A DNA stretch of 22,999 bases, from NCBI GenBank assembly GCA_025352305.1, contig JANXTQ010000118.1, positions 1 to 22,999 on the forward strand, given 5' to 3'. The position numbers were made by a program, and so were the translations under genes. Under the pieces are notes generated by a model. The model was not told the DNA's origin. It made no database searches and was given only the letters and a program-made list of their open reading frames with translations. Shown here one piece after another: positions 15,581-22,999 of this stretch. This DNA is from Actinomycetes bacterium (GTDB taxonomy: Bacteria > Actinomycetota > Acidimicrobiia > Acidimicrobiales > RAAP-2). Every line of letters starts with the position of its first letter. Position 1 is the first letter of the stretch.

Positions 15581-17275
15581 TTAAGTGCGATGAGCAACGC
15601 CCGTGACGGCCGCATCAACGGTCGAGTACGTAGCGAGCAGTCGCAGCGACGGCCACGGCGAGCGAGCTAGTGAAGACGTGAATGAATCACTGGGTCGAGC
15701 AACGCAGACATCGACGTGATCACGTACCAAGTCCGCCACCAAGCTGGCGAGTGCGTTCAGTCCAGTGAAATCCACCTCCGTCATTGCGGCTGCGTCGAGC
15801 ACCAAGTGTCGAGTGTCGGGGTAGGTTCGCATCGCCGAATGCACTTCGCTGCGAAACAGCGCCGCGTTGGCAAAAAACAACGGAGCGGTAAAGAGAAATA
15901 CCGTGACTTTGTCCTCGGGCGCTGAGCCGTCTCGCCCGACCGGTTCCCAACTCGTCGAACCCGGACGACGTCCGAGTACAACGGCACGCGGGCGCGCATT
16001 TCGTCGCGTCTGATCAATGATGGCGAGCAACACCGCCACGGCGATACCTGCTTGCACGCCAATAACCAGCACCGCTAGCGCCGTGATCAGCGCGAGAGCG
16101 CACTCGTAACCGTTCACTTTGGCAATGCGGCGTATCTCATTTACTTTGATCAGTCGACTAGCAACGTAAAAGAGGATCCCCGCCAGAACCGCGAGCGGGA
16201 TGTCGCGCAGAGCGGGCGCGAGTGGTCCAACGAGCAGTGCGCCTGCGGCCGCGACCAGACCGACTAACTGCGTGCGGCCTCCCGCGGCGCGAACAATATT
16301 GGTACGCGCTGGCGACGCATTGACCGGGATAGTCCCAATAACTCCCGCAGCGATATTGGCGAGGCCAATTGCGAAGAAGTCTCGATTGACGTCGTCATAG
16401 ATGCCCAGTTCGTCCGCGGCATTGCGCGTGGTGGCGGCCGACTGACTGAGAATGACGACGGCCACGGTGGCCGCCGTCGTCGCAACGACCGTGGCGTCGT
16501 GCCAGGAGTAGCCCTGCAGGCGCCACTGGGGAACAACGACCGTTACGGTGCCCAACGTCGCTACTCCGTGGTGAGCCAGATGTGCGAAATGCGTAATCAA
16601 CGTCGCGGCAATCACGGCAATGAGAGCGAATGGAATTTTGGCGCTGATGCGTTCGCCAATCACCACCACCGCCAGCGTGCCCATCGCAATGGCGGCGGTG
16701 GCGCCATTCGTGTGTCCGAGGTGCGAAATGCTCCACCACGCTCGATGGATTATGGAACCCGACTCGCTCGCCAAGCCCAGAGCGTGATTGAGCTGGTGCA
16801 CAATGATCGTCACGCCCACTCCGCTCATGAACCCCGCGACAATGGGCGCCGACAAGAAGTCGGCCAACCAGCCGAGCTTGAATAAGCCCACCAGGAACAC
16901 AATCACTCCCGCCACGACCGCCGTGGCACTAATGAGCTGAAGCAGGTGCGGCGACGAAGGAGCGGCGAGGCGCACGAGCGCCACGGCAAACAACGGGGCG
17001 ATGGTGGAGTCCGCTCCGATTGACACGATCGGGTTCGTACCAAACATCGCAAAGACGAAGGTCGCGACAATAAATGCCAGCAACGCCATGAAACTCGGCA
17101 CGTCCGCCAGTTGAGCGGTGGCGAGCTGTTCGGGCACGGCCACCGCGAGCAACGTCACTCCGGCGAGGAGCTCCAGCGGCAAGCGTGATCGTGGCAGGTG
17201 GCGCAGAGAAACAAAGAGAGCATCGGGAGCGGAGCGTTCGGCGACGCGATTTTCCGGCTCGACGTGCTCGGGCAT
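15581..17275 (-). CDS. SulP-family anion transporter with STAS domain
   Basis: 564 aa from ATG 17275, 12 bp after the LmbE-like gene. A short soluble N-terminus is followed by a multi-helix membrane domain (about 33-420) beginning with LLAVAVPEQLATAQLADVP, the equivalent of the SulP signature on helix 1, and GTNPIVSIGADST (79-91). A cytoplasmic STAS domain occupies about 440-560 and contains VDFTGL (501-506). Family members move sulfate, bicarbonate or organic anions across the inner membrane. The substrate cannot be read from the sequence. The intact membrane part and STAS argue for a functional transporter. It may share a transcript with the upstream helicase and deacetylase genes and downstream mftD. 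Confidence 0.88.
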   Translation of the reverse strand: MPEHVEPENRVAERSAPDALFVSLRHLPRSRLPLELLAGVTLLAVAVPEQLATAQLADVPSFMALLAFIVATFVFAMFGTNPIVSIGADSTIAPLFAVALVRLAAPSSPHLLQLISATAVVAGVIVFLVGLFKLGWLADFLSAPIVAGFMSGVGVTIIVHQLNHALGLASESGSIIHRAWWSISHLGHTNGATAAIAMGTLAVVVIGERISAKIPFALIAVIAATLITHFAHLAHHGVATLGTVTVVVPQWRLQGYSWHDATVVATTAATVAVVILSQSAATTRNAADELGIYDDVNRDFFAIGLANIAAGVIGTIPVNASPARTNIVRAAGGRTQLVGLVAAAGALLVGPLAPALRDIPLAVLAGILFYVASRLIKVNEIRRIAKVNGYECALALITALAVLVIGVQAGIAVAVLLAIIDQTRRNARPRAVVLGRRPGSTSWEPVGRDGSAPEDKVTVFLFTAPLFFANAALFRSEVHSAMRTYPDTRHLVLDAAAMTEVDFTGLNALASLVADLVRDHVDVCVARPSDSFTSSLARSPWPSLRLLATYSTVDAAVTGVAHRT

Positions 17276-17287
17276 TGGTTCGCTTAA

Positions 17288-18037
17288 CTACGCCGTGTTG
17301 ATGCGCCGGTACGTCTCGGCGAGGCGGCCCTTTCCGAGACCCACGCTCTTCGCATTGGTCTTGGCCCACTCTCGAAGCATTTTGTCGAGTTCTTCGCGGT
17401 GACCAACTTGGCTTTCGTGGCGACGAAGAGCGGCAATTTTTCGATCGAAGGTGTCGGTGATGTCAACCACGAGGTTGGGCGTGCTCGATGACATCCACAC
17501 TTCGTTGACCGTGTGTGGCTCGAAACCTTCTCGAAGAAGTTCGGGGAAGGCGTGAGGGTTTCTCGCATCGGGGTAGACCGCGCGAAGCGTCGCTTCGCCC
17601 GTGGCGAGGTGGTCGGGGTGCGACGCGTAAATGCGTTCATAGTTACGCTCGGGAGATTGAGTGATGACCAGGTCCGGTTTGTGCACGCGAATCGCCCGAG
17701 AGATCTCACGTCGCAGCAGCAGACTCGCTTCAACTTGACCGTCGGGCCAGTGAAGAAAAGTCAGTTTGGTAACGCCCACCTCAAGGGCGGCGGCAGTTTG
17801 TTCGGCCTCACGAATAGCGGCGCGCTCCTCTTTTGAGTGCGTGCTGGCATCACCGCCGGCGTCGCCCGAGGTCACGAGGCAGTAAGCCACGTCAACTCCG
17901 GCGCCCGTCAGCGTCGCAATAGTTCCGGCGGATCCGAAATCAACGTCGTCGGGGTGCGCGACCACAACGAGTGCTCGCTTCAGCGACTCACTCGGTACAA
18001 AAAGTTCGACGCCATCAATTAGTGCTTTGGGACTCAC
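17288..18037 (-). CDS. PIG-L/LmbE zinc deacetylase (MshB/Mca-like)
   Basis: 249 aa, GTG start at 18037 overlapping the helicase stop (GTGA). The LmbE zinc site is clear: His28 and Asp31 in AHPDDVD and His143 in SHPDH (139-143). Asp30 would be the general base. SPERNYERIYASHPDH (128-143) resembles actinobacterial GlcNAc deacetylases and mycothiol amidases. Such enzymes remove an N-acetyl group from GlcNAc-inositol in mycothiol synthesis (MshB), cleave mycothiol conjugates (Mca), or act on other sugars. The exact member cannot be decided here; gene order (helicase, SulP) gives no help. Confidence 0.88.
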   Translation of the reverse strand: MSPKALIDGVELFVPSESLKRALVVVAHPDDVDFGSAGTIATLTGAGVDVAYCLVTSGDAGGDASTHSKEERAAIREAEQTAAALEVGVTKLTFLHWPDGQVEASLLLRREISRAIRVHKPDLVITQSPERNYERIYASHPDHLATGEATLRAVYPDARNPHAFPELLREGFEPHTVNEVWMSSSTPNLVVDITDTFDRKIAALRRHESQVGHREELDKMLREWAKTNAKSVGLGKGRLAETYRRINTA

Positions 18038-19278
18038 AGAACGGATTCTTCCATGGTGGGATGCCAGTTGGCCAAGTCCTTCAGGTGAGGGTTATTCGAG
18101 AACACCTCAACTATGGGGCGCTTTAGCGCGAGACGGCGCATAATCACTTCGGCTTCGACCATCTGGTTCCACAGCAGCAGCGACACCACAATTCCCGTGG
18201 AACCCGCCCGTGCCGTACGTCCCGAGCGGTGTAGATACGCCTTTTGATCCTCGGGCGGATCGTAATGAATCACGACATCGACTCCGTCAATGTGCAGTCC
18301 GCGGGCGGCTACGTCGGTCGCCACTAACACAGCGAGCTTGCCCGCGCCGAAGTCGGCCAGCGCCTTTTCGCGTTGGCTTTGGCGCAGGTCGCCGTGAATC
18401 GCGGCCGCGTTGACACCCTCTTTTTGCAACTGTTCAACGAGGCGATCGGCTCCGCGCTTGGTTCGCGCAAAGAGAATTGATTTGGAGTAGCTCGAACAGA
18501 TCGTTGCTGCCACCTTGATGCGGTCCATCTGGTGAACGTTTAAGAAATGATGAGCCATCTGACTCACGGTTTGGCTGTCGGAGCGAACTTCGTGGAACAC
18601 CGGATCGCTGAGGTAACGCTTGACCAAGCGGTCAACAGCTCCATCCAATGTTGCTGAGAACAACAACGTTTGATGCGGACGCTCGGCAATGCGGCGAAGA
18701 ACCCATTCGACTTGGGGCATAAATCCCATGTCGGCCATTCGGTCGGCTTCGTCGAGTACCAAGACATCCAGGAACTCCACTTTGACTTCCCCACGGTCAC
18801 CGAGGTCAATGAGTCGACCGGGTGTCGCAATAATGATGTCGCTGCCCTTTCGAAGCTGCTTGATCTGTCGTTCGATGTCGGCACCGCCGTAGACGGCGGT
18901 CACCCGTAAGCCGAGCGCTGCGCCGAGCGGTTCGAGCACCTCGTGGACCTGGACAGCGAGTTCACGGGTGGGAAGCAGTACCAAACCGCGCGGACACGCC
19001 GGACCATCGGGGCGAGCGGCGGATTCGCTAGCGCTCACGCGCTGCAGCATTGGCAGTCCAAAGCCGAGTGTTTTACCCGACCCGGTCTTTGCCTTGCCGC
19101 ACACGTCACGCCCGGCCAATGCGTCAGCAATCGTCATGGCCTGGATCGGAAACGCTTGGGTGATTCCCTGTTCGTCGAGGGCCGCAACCAGTTCGCTGGC
19201 AATGCCTAGTTCGGCAAATGTCTTATTGGTGGAGTAACTGTCATTGACATCTCCGGGAGTAGTGGATTCCGCGCTCAC
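18034..19278 (-). CDS. DEAD-box ATP-dependent RNA helicase
   Basis: 414 aa, GTG start at 19278. It unwinds RNA duplexes with ATP in cold adaptation, ribosome assembly or RNA decay. Motifs in order: Q motif (FAELG at 21-25, QAFPIQ at 41-46), Walker A AKTGSGKT (63-70), PTRELA, TPGR, DEAD (176-179), SAT (208-210), ARGLHIDGVD and HRSGRTAR. The C-terminal tail after the helicase core is short, with no RNA-binding extension, so it is a minimal helicase. It starts a leftward run with overlapping stop/start into the LmbE-like gene. Divergent from the peroxiredoxin gene across 144 bp. Confidence 0.95.
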   Translation of the reverse strand: MSAESTTPGDVNDSYSTNKTFAELGIASELVAALDEQGITQAFPIQAMTIADALAGRDVCGKAKTGSGKTLGFGLPMLQRVSASESAARPDGPACPRGLVLLPTRELAVQVHEVLEPLGAALGLRVTAVYGGADIERQIKQLRKGSDIIIATPGRLIDLGDRGEVKVEFLDVLVLDEADRMADMGFMPQVEWVLRRIAERPHQTLLFSATLDGAVDRLVKRYLSDPVFHEVRSDSQTVSQMAHHFLNVHQMDRIKVAATICSSYSKSILFARTKRGADRLVEQLQKEGVNAAAIHGDLRQSQREKALADFGAGKLAVLVATDVAARGLHIDGVDVVIHYDPPEDQKAYLHRSGRTARAGSTGIVVSLLLWNQMVEAEVIMRRLALKRPIVEVFSNNPHLKDLANWHPTMEESVL

Positions 19279-19422
19279 GGTGCTGTGGTCTTTTCTCGGT
19301 CGGACCCAGAACCGGCTTCGTCAGGGGGATGGGCCCAGGCTCTCGCCTCATGCGACGCCTCGCTGTCTAGTCTACGGCTAGGCCGTCGCGAGAAGGTCCG
19401 TACTCTTGGGCGAAAGGACGTT

Positions 19423-19887
19423 ATGGCTCGACTAGAGGTGGGCGACCGAGCTCCCTCCTTCACCTTGATGAACGACGACAACACCAAGGTCTCGCTGAGT
19501 CAGTTCGCGGGCCGCCGAGTGGTTCTGTACTTTTATCCTGCCGACGACACCCCAGGATGCACCAAACAAGCGTGTCAGTTCACTGCGTTGCTCGCGGCCT
19601 TTAGAGCCGCGAAGGTTGAGGTCGTTGGCGTTTCCCCCGACGACGCGACCTCGCACCAAGCGTTTCGAAAGAAGTACGGCCTGACTTTTACTCTCTTGAG
19701 CGATCCCGACAAGAAGGTCATGGAGAAATATGGGGCGTACGGCGAAAAGATGCTCTACGGCAAAAAGGTGACCGGTGTGATCCGCTCCACTTTCGTCATT
19801 GGTACGAACGGGAAAATTGAGCACGCGCTGTACGGCGTTCGCACCGACGGACACGCGGCCCGAGTGCTGAAAGCGTTGAACGCTTAA
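19423..19887 (+). CDS. bcp: Thioredoxin-dependent peroxiredoxin, Bcp/PrxQ type
   Basis: 154 aa from ATG 19423, chosen because GAAAGGA lies 5 bp upstream and the product then has the family's usual length; the frame is open further upstream without a better site. The active-site block YPADDTPGCTKQACQF has the peroxidatic Cys46 and a resolving Cys51 spaced as in PrxQ. It reduces hydrogen peroxide and organic hydroperoxides with thioredoxin in the cytoplasm. The C-terminal part (RSTFVIGTNGKI) is standard. Its stop overlaps the convergent dedA stop by 4 bp; weak short hairpins around 19871-19895 may terminate. Confidence 0.94.
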   Translation: MARLEVGDRAPSFTLMNDDNTKVSLSQFAGRRVVLYFYPADDTPGCTKQACQFTALLAAFRAAKVEVVGVSPDDATSHQAFRKKYGLTFTLLSDPDKKVMEKYGAYGEKMLYGKKVTGVIRSTFVIGTNGKIEHALYGVRTDGHAARVLKALNA

Positions 19888-20501
19888 ACAGCGTTTTGCT
19901 TCTTCACTGCCTGATAGCGGTGCCAAAACGCGTACGCCAGCACCACAACGGCAATTGCGATCACGGGATACTGGACCGTGTTAAAGAACTTGTGGTACTT
20001 CTCCCAGTTGTGACCTGCGAAATAACCCAAGACGGAAAGTAGCGACACCCATATGGCCGAGCCAACGGCCGTGAGCGCAATAAAACGAACCCGACCCATT
20101 TCGGCCAGTCCTGCGGGTACCGAAATTACGGAACGAATAATCGGAATGACTCGACCTACGACAATTGAATAGGGACCGTACTTTGCAAACCAGGCTTCAG
20201 CCTTGTCGAGGTCCTTGTGCGTGAGCAGTATCCATTTACCCCATCGATCCACGATGGTTCGACCCAGGGTTCGGCCAACGGTGTAGGCAATGATTGCTCC
20301 GGTTAGTTCACCTAAAACTCCAACGACGATCACCCAACCAAGTCCCAAGGGGTGCAGGTGCGCCACCGCTGCTGTGCACGACGCTCCACCAAAGATGAAA
20401 ATAATTTCCGAGGGCACGGGAATGCACATTGATTCGAGCATGGCGAGAATGAAAATCGCGGCGTAGCCGTAGTTGGTGACGAAAGTTTGAAAGCTGTGCA
20501 T
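19884..20501 (-). CDS. DedA-family (SNARE-associated/VTT domain) membrane protein
   Basis: 205 aa from ATG 20501. Longer starts (20540, 20609) are in frame, but they add hydrophilic sequence not usual for the family and overlap the divergent gene region. The protein starts just before the first hydrophobic segment (YGYAAIFILAMLES) and contains the DedA signatures ESMCIPVPSE, GELTGAIIAYTVGRTLGR and VGRVIPIIRSVISVPAG, with four or more membrane segments. DedA proteins act in inner-membrane homeostasis and undecaprenyl-phosphate or phospholipid flipping. CAGAAT (20513-20508) precedes the ATG by exactly 6 bp. Confidence 0.9.
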   Translation of the reverse strand: MHSFQTFVTNYGYAAIFILAMLESMCIPVPSEIIFIFGGASCTAAVAHLHPLGLGWVIVVGVLGELTGAIIAYTVGRTLGRTIVDRWGKWILLTHKDLDKAEAWFAKYGPYSIVVGRVIPIIRSVISVPAGLAEMGRVRFIALTAVGSAIWVSLLSVLGYFAGHNWEKYHKFFNTVQYPVIAIAVVVLAYAFWHRYQAVKKQNAV

Positions 20502-20507
20502 CCGTAC

Positions 20508-20513
20508 ATTCTG
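20508..20513 (-). promoter_or_regulatory. Candidate -10 of the dedA gene, leaderless type
   Basis: CAGAAT on the minus strand followed by 6 bp (GTACGG) and ATG. Same hexamer and same spacing as in front of acnA. No convincing -35. Confidence 0.35.
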
Positions 20514-20587
20514 ATCGAAATCAACAGATCTATCCGACATGTCAGCGATCGGTGCGTGGTCTACTAACTTGCCTGCCGAGGGGGGCC

Positions 20588-21631
20588 ATGACGCTTGATC
20601 GCACGACACAGTTAGATGAACGGCGCATTAGCGATGCTCTCGGCCTCGATGCCACGTGGCGCGCCACCAGCGAACAGATCGGCAACGGTCAAGTAGCGCA
20701 GTGTCGGCGTTGGGAGTTCCGCTCTGACAGCGGCGCTGTGCGCACCGTTATATCCAAGTCGCCGTCGCTCAGTGACACCAGCCGCCAAACCGCTCGAGCG
20801 CAGAACCTCTATCTGCGCGAAACGTCCTTTTACCGCGAACTATTACCTCACGTATCAATTCGCACGCCACAAGTGGACCTGGTCCAACACGACAGTGATA
20901 GCGACGATTTCCTTCTCCTGCTCGAAGACCTCACCCCGTCACTACCCGTTGATCAGTTCACGGGGTTGAGCGTCGAGCAAGCACGCGTCGCCCTCAGTCA
21001 GTTGGCTCGGCTTCACGGACCCACCGCAAATCGCGACGACCTCTTTGGACTCGAGTGGTTGGGCGGAGTTGCTGATTCACTTCGACCGATGTACGAGATG
21101 GTCCTGCCAATCCTGTTCGACCAATTTTTGGATCGCTACCACGGAGACCTCGACGAAGCAACGAGAGAAACGGTCACTCGGCTTCGATCTTCTTTGGGAC
21201 AGTTTTCGGCCCACACCGCGGCTCTGCGATGCGTGGTGCACGGCGATTACCGCACTGAGAACATGATCTTCGAAGGTGCCGGCGGTCAGGTGCCGCTCGC
21301 GATCGTGGACTGGCAGACCGTAACGGTCGCGAGTCCGATGCTGGATGTTGCTTACTTCTTGATCACCAGTCTCAGTGGCCAAGACTGTGCTCAACATGAA
21401 AACGATCTCATTGATTTTTATCTCAACGAACTCGCCTCTCAAGGAGCGGTCCTTGGAAGTGACGATGCCCGCGACGAGTTCGCACGAAATACTCTGCAGC
21501 CCATCGTCATGCTCGTCGCTGCATCAGTCATCGTTGAGCGCACGGAGCGCGGCGACCAGATGTTTCTCACCATGATTCGTCGCGCCGTGGAAGCGGTTGC
21601 TCGATGGGACCCATTTGACAAGGTGGCGTAA
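20588..21631 (+). CDS. APH-fold phosphotransferase (kinase-like) protein
   Basis: 347 aa from ATG 20588, preceded by a strong GAGGGGGG ribosome-binding site; a start at 20552 would lie before that site and is rejected. Aminoglycoside-phosphotransferase fold: candidate ATP-binding Lys57 (VISKSP), catalytic loop VHGDYRTENMIF with Asp220 and Asn225, and the metal-binding IVDWQ with Asp241. LLLLEDLTP (109-117) marks the hinge. These motifs put it among the APH/ecdysteroid-kinase-like group common in environmental actinobacteria, whose substrates are mostly unknown small alcohols or steroids. It is not evidence of antibiotic resistance. Stop and next start overlap (TAATG), so it is coupled to the following gene. 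Confidence 0.8.
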   Translation: MTLDRTTQLDERRISDALGLDATWRATSEQIGNGQVAQCRRWEFRSDSGAVRTVISKSPSLSDTSRQTARAQNLYLRETSFYRELLPHVSIRTPQVDLVQHDSDSDDFLLLLEDLTPSLPVDQFTGLSVEQARVALSQLARLHGPTANRDDLFGLEWLGGVADSLRPMYEMVLPILFDQFLDRYHGDLDEATRETVTRLRSSLGQFSAHTAALRCVVHGDYRTENMIFEGAGGQVPLAIVDWQTVTVASPMLDVAYFLITSLSGQDCAQHENDLIDFYLNELASQGAVLGSDDARDEFARNTLQPIVMLVAASVIVERTERGDQMFLTMIRRAVEAVARWDPFDKVA

Positions 21632-22689
21632 TGCTCATTGATCAAGACGACTATCCGCTGCATCAAACTCCTCAGCCACTCGCTCACGTGATGAACGGTC
21701 ATCCGAATGCCTACGACCGATTTTGGTTCAACGGGTATAACGAGGGGAACTTTTTCGCCGTCGCGCTCGGTCTGTATCCGAATCGCGGCGTCATCGACGC
21801 CGCGTTTTCCATATCGAATGGTGAAACACAGCGTTCCGTCTTTGCGGGTGACCGCCTGCACGAGCGACCGACCGCCGTAGGACCGATTGAGATTGAGATT
21901 ATTGAACCCATGCGGCGCAATCGCATTGTCGTTAACGCGCCCGAACAGGGAGTGCGCGCCGACGTGGAGTTCGTTCGACGCACCGCGCCCGTAGAAGAGC
22001 CGCGCCAGATCATGGCAGACGGCGAACGAGTGTTTATGGACGTCACGCGAGCGACCCAAATGGGTACTTGGCACGGCTGGATCGAGACGCCGGACGGGCG
22101 CATCGACGTCGATGGGTTCATGGGCACCAAGGATCGATCGTGGGGAATTCGACCCGTTGGAGAAGCTCTACCGGGTGCGCCGAGTTCGCGGGCTCCCCAA
22201 CTGTGTTTTCACTGGGCCCAGATCAACTGGGACGACGGCGCACTGCACTACATGAGCTTTGACAATGAAGCGGGCCGAGCACTCGTACGCAGCGCGCACC
22301 GCGTTCCCCTCGACGGCGACGGAGCGAGCACCTCGTGCGCCGCGCAACTGTCGATCTCCCCTCGAGGCGGTACTCGTCAAGCGAGTCACGCCACATTATT
22401 GATGGGCGACGACCGTACGGCGCTCACTCCCCTCTTCACTTTTCACATGCGCGGAGCTGGATACTCGCACCCACGTTTCGCTCACGGACGTTGGCACGAC
22501 GGAGCCTTCGTGGAGGGCGAGGTTTTAAACGTGGCGTCGCTCGACCCGCTTGAGTACTCCAACATCCACGTTCAACAACTCGTGCGCGCTGAACGCGACG
22601 GTGCAGTGGGTCTCGGAGTCTTAGAAAGTTTGATCATCGGGCCGTACGAACCAATGGGCCTCACCTCGCTGCTTGATGGAGCACGTTGA
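21631..22689 (+). CDS. AttH/CrtC-like (lipocalin-fold, hydratase-like) protein
   Basis: 352 aa from ATG 21631, overlapping the kinase-like gene's stop by one base. There is no signal peptide or membrane segment. It is beta-rich with repeated aromatic motifs: DRFWFNGYNEGNFFAVALGLYPN (residues 30-52), GTWHGWIETPDG, GFMGTKDRSWGIRP, CFHWAQINWDDG, and a C-terminal half with similar strands. This layout recalls the AttH/CrtC carotenoid-hydratase-like superfamily (two lipocalin-like domains) and DUF7064/7065 proteins often found beside APH-like genes. A role on a hydrophobic terpenoid or steroid is inference. The family call is by impression, not alignment. Confidence 0.5.
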   Translation: MLIDQDDYPLHQTPQPLAHVMNGHPNAYDRFWFNGYNEGNFFAVALGLYPNRGVIDAAFSISNGETQRSVFAGDRLHERPTAVGPIEIEIIEPMRRNRIVVNAPEQGVRADVEFVRRTAPVEEPRQIMADGERVFMDVTRATQMGTWHGWIETPDGRIDVDGFMGTKDRSWGIRPVGEALPGAPSSRAPQLCFHWAQINWDDGALHYMSFDNEAGRALVRSAHRVPLDGDGASTSCAAQLSISPRGGTRQASHATLLMGDDRTALTPLFTFHMRGAGYSHPRFAHGRWHDGAFVEGEVLNVASLDPLEYSNIHVQQLVRAERDGAVGLGVLESLIIGPYEPMGLTSLLDGAR

Positions 22690-22690
22690 C

Positions 22691-22999
22691 TCAGCGCTGA
22701 TGCACTGAGCACCAGTAGGTCGTTCGACCACCAATGGTGCTGGACAACATGGCGGCGCCCTCGAGTGGACAGAGACCGCCAGCGAATCGGGCCACCATAT
22801 GGTCGCCGGTGTGGGATCCTCCACGCTTCTTCATGGTGCGCATACAGAGTTTGAATGATTTGAACAGTTGGTCACGTTGCGTGGAGTTGAGCTGGCCGCA
22901 CGGCGTTCGTGGATCGATACCGGCGCGAAAAAGAATTTCGTCGCCAAGAAGATTGCCGATTCCCGCTAGCGACTTTTGGTCCAACAATCGGGCCTTTAT
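22691..22999 (-). CDS. Fpg/Nei-family DNA glycosylase, C-terminal part (5' end outside window)
   Basis: The last 102 codons of a gene that runs in from the right edge; the frame is open to 22999. The segment LLDQKSLAGIGNLLGDEILFRAGIDP (about 22916-22987) is the helix-two-turns-helix DNA-binding motif of Fpg/Nei glycosylases, which excise oxidised bases. The C-terminal zinc-finger region reads CPLEG...GGRTTYWCSVHQ, so two of the usual four Cys are replaced by Glu and His, as in some actinobacterial Nei-type enzymes. The catalytic N-terminus is not in the window, so Fpg and Nei cannot be told apart. Its stop is 1 bp from the convergent gene's stop. Confidence 0.9.
   Translation of the reverse strand: MKARLLDQKSLAGIGNLLGDEILFRAGIDPRTPCGQLNSTQRDQLFKSFKLCMRTMKKRGGSHTGDHMVARFAGGLCPLEGAAMLSSTIGGRTTYWCSVHQR

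Noticed and set aside
20588..21631. Antibiotic-resistance phosphotransferase
   Set aside because: APH-fold motifs are shared by many small-molecule kinases, and the coupled AttH/CrtC-like gene points elsewhere.
1..22999. Mobile elements, CRISPR arrays, tRNA genes, phage genes
   Set aside because: No transposase, integrase, terminal repeats, regular spacer repeats or cloverleaf sequence could be found by eye.

Overview
The window looks like a chromosomal segment of a moderately high-GC actinobacterium. Evidence: a near-complete mycofactocin (MFT) biosynthesis locus, an MshB/Mca-like LmbE deacetylase, many GTG starts and a nicotinoprotein-type alcohol dehydrogenase. Acidimicrobiia is my best guess at class level, from overall flavour only. 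There is no tRNA, rRNA, CRISPR array or insertion sequence that I can support, and the window is densely coded apart from one gap (1006-1648).

Left part (1-2921): a 5'-complete but 3'-truncated gene for a secreted G1-family (eqolisin) glutamic peptidase runs leftward. A 643-bp, AT-richer non-coding region follows, with three copies of a 13-bp TGACA-N3-TGTCA-type inverted repeat, several hairpins and an orphan leftward terminator. Then come a PqqC/TenA-fold (heme-oxygenase-like) protein gene and, convergent with it, a TetR regulator. The two share a bidirectional terminator.

Mycofactocin core (3090-8795): leftward operon mftA-mftB-mftC-mftE-SDR, very tightly packed (gaps of 3 and 0 bp, overlaps of 11 and 3 bp). 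mftA is only 36 codons long and ends in IDGLCGVY. The glycosyltransferase gene mftF diverges from mftA across 75 bp and converges on a leftward NDMA-dependent-type alcohol dehydrogenase through a strong hairpin. Together these encode the peptide precursor, its RRE chaperone (MftB), the radical-SAM modifier (MftC), the peptidase (MftE), the glycosyltransferase (MftF) and two likely MFT-using dehydrogenases.

Housekeeping part (8876-14364): argS (leftward) diverges from acnA, which is translationally coupled to an alpha/beta-hydrolase gene.

Second leftward block (14361-19278): DEAD-box RNA helicase, LmbE-like deacetylase, SulP anion transporter, and mftD. MftD, the flavin enzyme that finishes the mycofactocin redox core, therefore lies about 9 kb from mftA-C, at the end of an unrelated run of genes. 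No mftG or mftM is visible here.

Right part (19423-22999): a Bcp-type peroxiredoxin, a DedA membrane protein, a coupled pair (APH-fold kinase-like protein plus AttH/CrtC-like protein), and the 3' part of an Fpg/Nei DNA glycosylase gene running in from the right edge.
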